Shown here one piece after another: positions 1 through 5,855 of a DNA stretch of 10,720 bases. Position numbers and translations under genes: made by a program. The notes beneath the pieces were generated by a model. That model was not told where the DNA came from. It was given only the letters and a program-made list of their open reading frames with translations, and made no database searches. The DNA comes from an uncultured Prevotella sp. (GTDB lineage Bacteria; Bacteroidota; Bacteroidia; Bacteroidales; Bacteroidaceae). The stretch is taken from contig CAKMOD010000131.1 in assembly GCA_927910885.1 (NCBI GenBank), forward strand, positions 1-10,720, written 5' to 3'. Within the stretch, counting starts at the first letter, position 1. Every line of letters starts with the position of its first letter.

Positions 1-8
1 CCGTTTGT

Positions 9-33
9 CTATATTTTCAAAGTGCAAATATAG
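9..33 (-). promoter_or_regulatory. Minus-strand promoter with inverted repeat, for a gene left of the window
   Basis: The minus strand reads TATATTTG at 32-25, a match to the Bacteroidota -7 element TAnnTTTG. It is followed by GCAC-type sequence as in strong promoters of this phylum. The element lies inside an inverted repeat: CTATATTT at 9-16 and AAATATAG at 26-33, separated by 9 bases. The regulated gene would lie to the left, outside the window. The repeat could be an operator or a chance product of AT-rich promoter sequence; no -33 element is clear. Confidence 0.45.
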
Positions 34-86
34 TCATAATTATTGAGAATTAAGAACCTTAAAATAAGAAATTGCCTATTTTTTCT

Positions 87-94
87 TATCTTTG
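87..94 (+). promoter_or_regulatory. -7 promoter element for the lipoprotein gene
   Basis: TATCTTTG matches the TAnnTTTG -7 consensus of the Bacteroidota primary sigma factor. It lies about 78 bases before the ATG at 172, so the transcript would have a leader of roughly 70 bases. A -33 TTTG at the usual spacing is not obvious. Together with the minus-strand promoter at 25-32, it makes 1-171 a divergent promoter region. Confidence 0.5.
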
Positions 95-171
95 CAACAG
101 ATATATGGTTAGGGTGAAGATAAAAGGTGTTATCTATACATAAAGCCCCTTACAAATTAATATTAACTTGA

Positions 172-570
172 ATGAGAATGAAACACTTACTTTATGCAGG
201 CGTACTGCTGCTTTCTCTTTCTGCTTGTCATAAAAGTCTGGAGGACAGAGCAGCACAAGAATGTAAAGAATATACCGAGAAGAAGTGTCCTACACCCGTA
301 GTAAATGACACAAGAATGGACAGTATGGTCTTTGAGCCATCAACTCGTACGATTCATTACTATTACTCACTTGTAGGAAATGCTGATAACGAACAGGCGA
401 TTAATTCTAAGAAGTCTGAGTTAAGAAAAGCTTTATCTGACGCTTTGAAAGCAGATACTGGTACAAAAGGTTATAAGGATGCTGGCTTCAATTTCAGATA
501 TACTTATCGTTCAGGCAAAACCCCTTCAAAGGTATTGCTGGATGAGAAATACACAGAAAAGGATTATTAA
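172..570 (+). CDS. Small predicted lipoprotein of unknown function
   Basis: This 132-residue protein has a classic lipoprotein signal: a short positive start (R2, K4), a hydrophobic stretch at 6-16, and a lipobox Leu-Ser-Ala-Cys ending at C19. Lipid attachment and cleavage by signal peptidase II are therefore expected. The mature part, about 114 residues, is highly charged and contains no catalytic motif I recognise. Two further cysteines (C31, C39) lie near its N-terminus, and a Tyr-Tyr-Tyr run near residue 63 is followed by a Lys/Asp-rich region. There is no clear Lys-Asp/Glu-Asp/Glu surface-export signal after C19, so outer-membrane periplasmic-face or inner-membrane anchoring cannot be decided. 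A second in-frame ATG at 178 is an equally plausible start. The gene appears monocistronic: 164 bases and a hairpin separate it from the polymerase gene. Confidence 0.8.
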   Translation: MRMKHLLYAGVLLLSLSACHKSLEDRAAQECKEYTEKKCPTPVVNDTRMDSMVFEPSTRTIHYYYSLVGNADNEQAINSKKSELRKALSDALKADTGTKGYKDAGFNFRYTYRSGKTPSKVLLDEKYTEKDY

Positions 571-591
571 AAGCTAACAAACAATGTTTTT

Positions 592-670
592 AGAGAGAGT
601 TAGTAAAGTAAAGCACGACTCTAATTTATTTGTAATAGAGGATTGGGGCTTAGCTTCACGAACTCTCTTT
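592..670 (+). repeat. Long imperfect hairpin between lipoprotein and polymerase genes
   Basis: AGAGAGTT at 594-601 pairs with AACTCTCT at 661-668. The pairing continues imperfectly inward for about 20 bases, to AAGC near 611-614 and GCTT near 648-651. A nested CTCTA/TAGAG stem lies inside, near 620-640. The whole can fold into one long interrupted stem. It could act as a terminator or attenuator, or be a degenerate mobile-element end; no strong T-run follows it. Confidence 0.45.
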
Positions 671-734
671 AATCATCTTTTGATTCCCGTAATACTATTC
701 TATTAAACTTTTAAAAACCTACTTTTTCCTCAAA

Positions 735-2255
735 ATGATTCCATCAAGTAAACCATCTACCAAAACTTACATTGCCATAGACCTTAAATCGTTCTATGCC
801 AGTGTGGAATGTGTAGAGCGTGAACTTGACCCAATGACAACCAACTTGGTTGTAGCGGATAAAGGAAGGACTGAAAAGACAATTTGTCTTGCCGTTTCAC
901 CATCTCTGAAGGCACACGGAATTCCTGGCCGTGCACGTCTTTTTGAAGTGATACAACGCTTGAGAGAGGTCAATGAGGAGCGTAGTACCTTGGCAGGAAA
1001 AGCACTAACAGGAAAGTCATATAATGCGAAAGAGCTCGAACAGCATCCCGACTGGGCTGTTGACTATTTAACAGCAATGCCCCGTATGGCGCATTATATC
1101 AAGCATAGTGCAAGGATATACAATGTCTACCTACGGTATATTGCCCCAGAAGATATACATGTGTATTCGATAGACGAAGTGTTTATTGATGCTACAGCTT
1201 ACCTTTCCAGCTATCGAATGACAGGTCACGAATTGGCAAGGAAGATGATAAGCGACGTATTGCGTGAGACTGGTATAACAGCAACTGCGGGCATTGGTAC
1301 GAATATGTATCTGTGTAAAGTGGCTATGGATATCGTTGCAAAGCATATTCCTGCTGACAAAGATGGAGTGCGTATAGCCGAATTAGATGAACAAAGCTAT
1401 CGTGAAAAGCTTTGGGACCATCGCCCACTTACAGACTTCTGGCGTGTAGGAAGAGGTATTGCGCAGCGTCTATATTCTTATGGGATAGACACGATGGGGA
1501 AGATTGCACGCTGCTCTATTCATCAAGAAGAGCTTCTTTATAAACTTTTCGGAGTCAATGCAGAATTGCTTATTGACCATGCTTGGGGATGGGAGCCTTG
1601 TACAATGGAAATGGTTAAGGCATACCGACCAGAGCATAGCTCAATGAGTAGCGGTCAAGTTCTTCAAGAACCATACAGCTTTCATAAAGCAAGAGTTGTC
1701 GTGCAGGAGATGATAGATGCAATAGCCTTAGACTTAGTTGAGAAACGTTGCGTTACGGATCAACTCGTTTTATACGTTGGCTATGACCGTGAAAGCCTGA
1801 ATTCGCCTGCAGGAAAGGGATATACTGGTCGTATTACTGTTGACTGGTATGGACGAAAAGTGCCAAAGAGTTCACACGGAACAGCCAATCTTCATCGATT
1901 TACGTCATCAACTCGCCTAATAGCAAAGGCTGTTCTTACACTTTATGATGATATTGTCGATAAAAGGTTATTAGTCAGAAGACTGGGTATCTCAACTAAT
2001 CACGTCATTAGTGAAGAGCAAATGAAACAAAAGACACATAACCCTGTTGAGCTTGATATGTTTACAGATTATGAAGCAGTAAGGCGAGAAAAGCAGGTTG
2101 AAGATGCAGAGTTGAAACGTGAAAGAAAGATACAAGAAACGATTATCAATATAAAAAAACGATTTGGTAAGAACTCTATGCTTCGTGGTTTGAACTTTGA
2201 TGAAGGTTCGACAGCAAGAGAACGAAACAAACAGATAGGAGGACATAAGGCATGA
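735..2255 (+). CDS. Y-family translesion DNA polymerase, UvrX/DinB-like
   Basis: This 506-residue error-prone DNA polymerase belongs to the Y family and is expected to copy past damaged bases. The first catalytic motif is Ile-Asp-Leu-Lys-Ser-Phe-Tyr-Ala-Ser-Val-Glu: D16 binds metal, Y21 is the expected steric gate against ribonucleotides, and K18 stands where DinB usually has a second acidic residue. The second motif Ser-Ile-Asp-Glu gives D147 and E148. A helix-hairpin-helix-like stretch follows at about 234-260, then the little-finger region from about 300 to 415. Glu-Leu-Asp-Met-Phe at 439-443 resembles a beta-clamp binding motif. The basic C-terminal tail ends Gly-Gly-His-Lys-Ala. These features fit the accessory UvrX/YqjW-like polymerases of Firmicutes phages, plasmids and conjugative elements better than core DinB. 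The stop codon overlaps the start of the YolD-like gene, so the two are translationally coupled. I see no recognisable damage-response operator upstream. Confidence 0.9.
   Translation: MIPSSKPSTKTYIAIDLKSFYASVECVERELDPMTTNLVVADKGRTEKTICLAVSPSLKAHGIPGRARLFEVIQRLREVNEERSTLAGKALTGKSYNAKELEQHPDWAVDYLTAMPRMAHYIKHSARIYNVYLRYIAPEDIHVYSIDEVFIDATAYLSSYRMTGHELARKMISDVLRETGITATAGIGTNMYLCKVAMDIVAKHIPADKDGVRIAELDEQSYREKLWDHRPLTDFWRVGRGIAQRLYSYGIDTMGKIARCSIHQEELLYKLFGVNAELLIDHAWGWEPCTMEMVKAYRPEHSSMSSGQVLQEPYSFHKARVVVQEMIDAIALDLVEKRCVTDQLVLYVGYDRESLNSPAGKGYTGRITVDWYGRKVPKSSHGTANLHRFTSSTRLIAKAVLTLYDDIVDKRLLVRRLGISTNHVISEEQMKQKTHNPVELDMFTDYEAVRREKQVEDAELKRERKIQETIINIKKRFGKNSMLRGLNFDEGSTARERNKQIGGHKA
2237..2242 (+). 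promoter_or_regulatory. Strong Shine-Dalgarno site (AGGAGG) for the YolD-like gene
   Basis: AGGAGG ends 9 bases before the ATG at 2252. It lies inside the polymerase gene, where it encodes part of the conserved C-terminal tail. Bacteroidota genes generally lack such sites, and none of the other genes here has one. This supports a foreign (Firmicutes-type) origin, although selection on the encoded Ile-Gly-Gly could also preserve it. Confidence 0.65.
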
Positions 2256-2677
2256 CAGATAATTACGATGATATTATTCACCTTCCTCGTCATGTCTCAA
2301 AGCGACATCCGCAGATGAGTCTTTACAATCGGGCGGCACAGTTTGCCCCCTTTTCAGCTCTTACTGGTTATGGGGATACAATTGCTGAGACTGCACGACA
2401 AACAAACCCAAAGATTGAGATGATGGAAGACGACCGTCAATTAATGGACAGAAAACTTTCAATTCTTACCACTTGTTTAGAAGAAGAACCAACAATTACA
2501 ATTACCTACTTCCAACCCGACGGACGTAAGGATGGGGGGCAATACCTTACAATTACAAGCGTTGTCAAGGCTATTCGAACCAATGAACGCATCATTATGA
2601 TGAAAGATAGAACGAAAATAAGTATTGATGCCATTGTTGGCTTAGAAGGAGAGATGTTTTCTCCCAATAAACTTTAG
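2252..2677 (+). CDS. YolD-like family protein
   Basis: This 141-residue protein matches the YolD-like family, whose genes typically follow UvrX-type Y-family polymerases. YolD-like proteins have been proposed as functional counterparts of UmuD, the partner subunit of polymerase V; the biochemical role is poorly defined. Recognisable parts are the N-terminal Tyr-Asp-Asp-Ile-Ile at 5-9, Arg-Ala-Ala-Gln-Phe-Ala-Pro-Phe at 27-34, Ala-Leu-Thr-Gly-Tyr at 36-40, an acidic helical stretch near 55-80, Ile-Thr-Tyr-Phe at 84-87 with Asp-Gly-Arg-Lys following, and Leu-Glu-Gly-Glu-Met-Phe near the end. The length is normal for the longer YolD-like proteins found with mobile-element polymerases. Its ATG overlaps the polymerase stop (ATGA at 2252-2255), so it should be co-transcribed and coupled. 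No membrane segment is visible and it should be cytoplasmic. Confidence 0.85.
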   Translation: MTDNYDDIIHLPRHVSKRHPQMSLYNRAAQFAPFSALTGYGDTIAETARQTNPKIEMMEDDRQLMDRKLSILTTCLEEEPTITITYFQPDGRKDGGQYLTITSVVKAIRTNERIIMMKDRTKISIDAIVGLEGEMFSPNKL

Positions 2678-2740
2678 ATGTTTATCATAGGAAATAATAC
2701 CTAAAAAGATTCCACTGTGCTAACTTTATATAAAGTATTT

Positions 2741-2806
2741 ACCACTCGCACCACTCGTGTTTACCATTCGCACCACAGGTGTTTACCAACAACACGACGT
2801 GTGCTT
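2741..2806 (+). repeat. Cluster of three 22-bp hairpin repeats (cluster A)
   Basis: Three consecutive units of exactly 22 bases run 2741-2762, 2763-2784 and 2785-2806. Each begins ACCA and ends TT. Each has a small dyad in its second half: CAC..GTG in the first, CACCacaGGTG in the second and CACGaCGTG in the third. The first two units share most positions; the third is more diverged. The same unit recurs at 8471-8514, behind an unrelated gene. Confidence 0.7.
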
Positions 2807-3000
2807 AGTAACAACTTAATACCTATGAGCGATATTTTCATTCTAAAATCATCACGAGAAGATTTAGAAAATAGTTTACATAAATTTCTAATATAACACC
2901 TTACGACGATAAGAAAACAACGTTTTAAATCGCCTTTGTAACTAAAAGCATATCAAACGATTACAAACTTGTATAAGAAAAGGTGCTTAATAGGAGTCTT

Positions 3001-3035
3001 AAAGGGCGTTAGTAAGGCTTCAATTAACGCCCTTT
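3001..3035. terminator. Stem-loop terminator between convergent genes
   Basis: AAAGGGCGTTA (3001-3011) pairs perfectly with TAACGCCCTTT (3025-3035) around a 13-base loop, giving an 11-bp stem. The plus strand continues as a short T/A run. It lies between the YolD-like gene and the minus-strand lipoprotein gene and could stop transcription from both sides. The U-tracts are short. Confidence 0.6.
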
Positions 3036-3078
3036 TAAACCTCAATTAAGCCTTAATTCAGATTGAAGTAAGCCTTAA

Positions 3079-3519
3079 TTATTTTTCAACCTTGTAATTT
3101 TCTTTACAAACCCGTAGATTACTTTTCCAGTAATTTATATCATCTTCCTTCATAGACATCCTCCAATCTTCGATGTCTCTATGGTATAATAAAACTATTG
3201 CATCACGATTGTAAAGGGAATATAACAAGGCATTGGCTGCATAATCAGTTGCCGAATTCTGCAAAAGTTGCAACCATTGTTCTTTCTTAATAGTTCTTAT
3301 AAGGCTATCCTCGTCGGCGGATAGCTTTACACGTACACGATAACCAATATCGTGAATAGGGAAACAGGAATCGCAAGCCACCTTCAAGATATCAAAATGA
3401 ACATCTCGGTTATTAATAAAGCTAATATCAGTTCTATGCTTCTTCACTTCAATAGGCTTTCTAAGCGTACAAGAAAACACCATCAAAGATAAGATAGTTA
3501 ATAGACCTAATTTACTCGT
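3079..3519 (-). CDS. Small predicted lipoprotein of unknown function, probable ACG start
   Basis: Read from codon ACG at 3519, the product is 146 residues with a well-formed lipoprotein signal: Ser-Lys, a hydrophobic run, then Val-Phe-Ser-Cys with the lipid cysteine at 17. The ACG overlaps the end of the upstream gene, in the arrangement of a typical ATGAGTAA-type coupled junction. Standard codons do not give as good a start. ATG at 3582 or 3633 would reach 71 or 122 bases into the upstream gene, through what looks like its out-of-frame shadow. ATG at 3483 would leave only four residues before the cysteine and destroy the signal. The mature part contains Cys-Asp-Ser-Cys and then a helical C-terminal half with Asp-Tyr-Ala-Ala-Asn, Trp-Arg, and Tyr-Trp-Lys. 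I recognise no named family. Being last in the minus-strand operon after a lipoprotein-export-type permease fits an envelope role, but that is only inference. Confidence 0.6.
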   Translation of the reverse strand, partial: TSKLGLLTILSLMVFSCTLRKPIEVKKHRTDISFINNRDVHFDILKVACDSCFPIHDIGYRVRVKLSADEDSLIRTIKKEQWLQLLQNSATDYAANALLYSLYNRDAIVLLYHRDIEDWRMSMKEDDINYWKSNLRVCKENYKVEK

Positions 3520-4297
3520 AACCGCACATAGCCCGCAAGTAAAGACGCGATAAAATTTGTCCTTTAGATGAATCTTTGTCATAAGTAACTTGATAACTCT
3601 TTCCGTTGTAAGTAAATATAGTCCAATATCCAATAGGCTTTATTCTTTTAGTTTTAACGTCAACTAAAGCAAAGCCCTTTGAAGCAATATGTTTCTTGTC
3701 ATAAAACTTCTTTATAAAAATTATGCTGTCTGCTGTTGTGTAGTTAAAGAGAGGGATGTTTTCCTTCTTAGCAAAGAAGGTAATCCGACCACTTAACGCT
3801 GTTGTGTAGGTAAAGAGAGGGATGTTTTCCTTCTCACTTTTTGTAACGTTGCTACATACTGAGGTTGTGAGTTTATTTGAAGACTCTGCTAATAGATATT
3901 TTTTATAAAGTGGTTCTGTAAGCTGTTTGATAAATTCAGCCCTGTTGACACTAACCCATTTTTCGGCAAGTGAATAGTAAGTAGGGGAGTCCTTGCCACC
4001 TCCAATTTCCAAATCAAAGTCACACTCACTTTGTCTTGTATAATAATAACAAGTACCTTTATACTCCACAGACTCACCTAATTCAGCCTTTGGAAAGCCT
4101 ATAGGCTTCAATGTTTCCGGATATTCTCCGTGCTGTTTTTTATATGTCTCTAATCTTTCTATTAGATCCTTAGCCCGCAACTTTCCTATATATATGTTAT
4201 ATACAGGCATATATTTAATAATACAGAATACAGCTAAAATAATCCCTATGATAACAGAAATATAGATAACTACTCGGTTCCTTTTCATAGCTTTCAT
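3512..4297 (-). CDS. Membrane-anchored pilin-like protein of unknown function
   Basis: This 261-residue protein starts Met-Lys-Ala-Met-Lys-Arg-Asn-Arg, followed by one transmembrane segment at about 9-28. Next comes a segment, Leu-Ile-Glu-Arg-Leu-Glu-Thr-Tyr-Lys with Gly-Glu-Tyr-Pro-Glu-Thr-Leu (about 45-63), that resembles type II secretion pseudopilins and similar single-anchor proteins. No prepilin peptidase site (Gly before Phe/Met-Thr-Leu) is evident, so it is not called a pilin. Cysteines at 83 and 92 could pair in the periplasm. Residues 157-167 and 179-189 are near-identical, produced by an in-frame 39-base duplication. The C-terminal part (about 205-240) looks like beta strands. The start is 20 bases after the permease gene, and the stop overlaps the following lipoprotein gene, so the three are likely one operon. 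A second ATG three codons in is an alternative start. Confidence 0.7.
   Translation of the reverse strand: MKAMKRNRVVIYISVIIGIILAVFCIIKYMPVYNIYIGKLRAKDLIERLETYKKQHGEYPETLKPIGFPKAELGESVEYKGTCYYYTRQSECDFDLEIGGGKDSPTYYSLAEKWVSVNRAEFIKQLTEPLYKKYLLAESSNKLTTSVCSNVTKSEKENIPLFTYTTALSGRITFFAKKENIPLFNYTTADSIIFIKKFYDKKHIASKGFALVDVKTKRIKPIGYWTIFTYNGKSYQVTYDKDSSKGQILSRLYLRAMCGYE
3732..3836 (-). repeat. 39-bp direct repeat inside the pilin-like gene
   Basis: The stretches 3732-3770 and 3798-3836 are identical at 37 of 39 bases and are separated by 27 bases. The 66-base offset keeps the reading frame and repeats Lys-Glu-Asn-Ile-Pro-Leu-Phe-x-Tyr-Thr-Thr-Ala at residues 156-167 and 178-189 of the product. 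The spacer is not duplicated. Confidence 0.85.
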
Positions 4298-4317
4298 TCT
4301 GAAGGGGATAAATGTTA

Positions 4318-5565
4318 TTACTCGTAGTGCATTGACTTAGCTGGATGAATGCGACTTATAAGATAGCTTGGCGCAATCAATACAGCTACACATACCAACA
4401 TTGTAGCAATGTTTAGACCTATGATAAGGGGGAGGTTTACTTCTACTGGCACCGTACTTACATAATAAGTCTGTGGGTCGAGCTTTATAAGTCCAGTCCA
4501 CTTCTGTAAGAAGATAATACCAAATCCTATGAGGTTACCAATAAGCAGACCTCTACCAATAATAAAGGTAGCAAACCAAAGGAAGATATGACGTATCTGA
4601 CGATTACGTGAACCAAGTGCCTTTAAGATACCAATCATTTGGGTACGTTCGAGAATGATAATCAATAGACCTGATATCATCGTAACACCAGCAACCGCTA
4701 CCATAAGTGCAAGAATAATCCATACATTTAAATCCATTAAATCAAGCCAAGAGAATATCTGCTGATTTTGATCTATAATGTTTTCGGAAGAGTAGGTCTC
4801 ACCATAATGGTCAACCGTATTCTTTACCTTATTAAGTACACGAGAAGTAATATTACTAAGCTGTGAGAAGTCATTGACAAGTAATTCTGCTCCGCTACAT
4901 TGGTCAGGTTCCCATCCGTTTAGCTTGTTAGCTGTATATAAATCAGTGAAACAAATCTGTGAATCAAATTGCTTCATGTTTGTTTCATAGATACCAGCGA
5001 TAGTAAACTTACGTGTACGAACACCTTGGTCGTTGATAAAGTAAGCAAAAAGACGTTGTCCTACCTTCAGGTTTAGTTTGTCAGCAATCGTTTTAGAGAT
5101 AACTAACTTCTGCTGATTCTCTGTAGCAGAGAAATGGGGGAGACTTCCTTCTACCATATTGTTATGTATAAAGGTAGAATCAAAGTCGGGTCCAACACCT
5201 TTCAACATAACACCTAAGAAATCATTGTCGGTCTTTAATATGCCCTGTGTATACGTATAACGCTGCACATGCTTAACACCATGTATCGCCTTTAATTCCT
5301 TTACAAGCGAGTCATTGACAACGATTGGATATTGCTCGGAACTCTGCAACGTAAGGAAGTTGGCAACAGTTATATGACTTCCAAAGCCAACCATCTTATC
5401 ACGGATGGAATGCTTAAAACCCAATACAACACATACAGAGACGATCATTACAGCCAAACCGATTGCTACTCCAATAGTAGCAATAGTAATAGCAGGCTTC
5501 GATACCTTCCGTATCTTGTCTCCTCCGTTATATATTTTACGAGCAATAAAAAGCGGATAGTTCAT
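4318..5565 (-). CDS. FtsX-like ABC transporter permease, LolC/LolE type
   Basis: This 415-residue inner-membrane permease belongs to the FtsX/MacB superfamily and has the layout of LolC/LolE, which extract outer-membrane lipoproteins from the inner membrane and pass them to a carrier. The order is a cytoplasmic N-terminus, TM1 at about 25-49, a large periplasmic domain at about 50-275, then TM2 (281-305), TM3 (327-353) and TM4 (379-403). The loop after TM2 has Glu-Arg-Thr-Gln-Met-Ile-Gly-Ile-Leu-Lys-Ala-Leu-Gly, the conserved coupling-helix region that contacts the ATPase. It ends His-Pro-Ala-Lys-Ser-Met-His-Tyr-Glu, typical of the group. Length is normal. No ATPase gene (LolD) lies beside it, so the partner must be encoded elsewhere. 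It is followed at 20 bases by a pilin-like protein and then a lipoprotein. Upstream lies a MITE-like element with no clear TAnnTTTG promoter. Macrolide-export-type permeases are an alternative reading but have a different loop pattern. Confidence 0.88.
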   Translation of the reverse strand: MNYPLFIARKIYNGGDKIRKVSKPAITIATIGVAIGLAVMIVSVCVVLGFKHSIRDKMVGFGSHITVANFLTLQSSEQYPIVVNDSLVKELKAIHGVKHVQRYTYTQGILKTDNDFLGVMLKGVGPDFDSTFIHNNMVEGSLPHFSATENQQKLVISKTIADKLNLKVGQRLFAYFINDQGVRTRKFTIAGIYETNMKQFDSQICFTDLYTANKLNGWEPDQCSGAELLVNDFSQLSNITSRVLNKVKNTVDHYGETYSSENIIDQNQQIFSWLDLMDLNVWIILALMVAVAGVTMISGLLIIILERTQMIGILKALGSRNRQIRHIFLWFATFIIGRGLLIGNLIGFGIIFLQKWTGLIKLDPQTYYVSTVPVEVNLPLIIGLNIATMLVCVAVLIAPSYLISRIHPAKSMHYE

Positions 5566-5574
5566 TGTTTTAAA

Positions 5575-5848
5575 TTATAATTCATAGTTCAGAATTCATA
5601 ATTATGATGACTTCTTTAATTCAGAATTCAAAATCCATAATTCATAATTGTGATTACCTTCATTCTGTATGAGCGAATATTTTATTCCAATATATTAATT
5701 ATACAAGTCTGTTCTTATTCCTTGCTGACAATTATTTACCAATCTTCAGTCTATAATAGTCTCCTAAATAAAATTGAGAAGTGGATTAACGAGAACAAAT
5801 ATCAGTAATCATAATTATGAATTATGAACTATAAATTGTGAATTATAA
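5575..5848. mobile_element. MITE-like non-coding element with terminal inverted repeats
   Basis: The left end (5575-5608) and the reverse complement of the right end (5808-5848) share TTATAATTCA at the tip and then TAGTTCA(G/T)AATTCATAATTATGAT, with a seven-base insertion on the right between the two blocks. A second, diverged copy of the left end lies at about 5619-5657; it matches the right end in the 18 bases ending GTGATTAC. No open frame of note lies inside. The middle (about 5658-5807) has no recognisable feature. No clear target-site duplication is seen. The AT-rich AATTATGAATT-type motif resembles intergenic repeats common in this phylum. The element sits between the aminotransferase and permease genes and may separate their transcription. 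Confidence 0.5.
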
Positions 5849-5855
5849 ACAGACT

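Larger units (their letters stand above)
2678..3078. other. 401-base non-coding interval between convergent genes
   Basis: The interval holds a perfect 14-bp palindrome ACTTTATATAAAGT (2723-2736), a three-unit 22-bp repeat cluster (2741-2806), and a stem-loop at 3001-3035. Three copies of an AAGCCTTAATT-like motif, one of them inverted, lie between 3012 and 3080. A 23-codon open frame at 2825-2896 starts Met-Ser-Asp-Ile-Phe; it has no ribosome site and no recognisable family, so I do not call it a gene. The segment 2897-3000 shows nothing further. Confidence 0.6.

Noticed and set aside
2741..2806. CRISPR array
   Set aside because: The 22-bp units abut without unique spacers, and no cas genes are present.
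2825..2896. 23-codon open frame beginning Met-Ser-Asp-Ile-Phe
   Set aside because: It is short, lacks a ribosome site or promoter and matches no family I know; it may be a gene remnant or chance.
3520..3633. 38-residue N-terminal extension of the small lipoprotein
   Set aside because: It coincides with the in-frame end of the upstream gene and reads as its shadow; the lipoprotein signal starts after it.
5332..5580. 82-codon plus-strand frame
   Set aside because: It is antisense to the permease gene and partly inside the repeat element; no coding signal.
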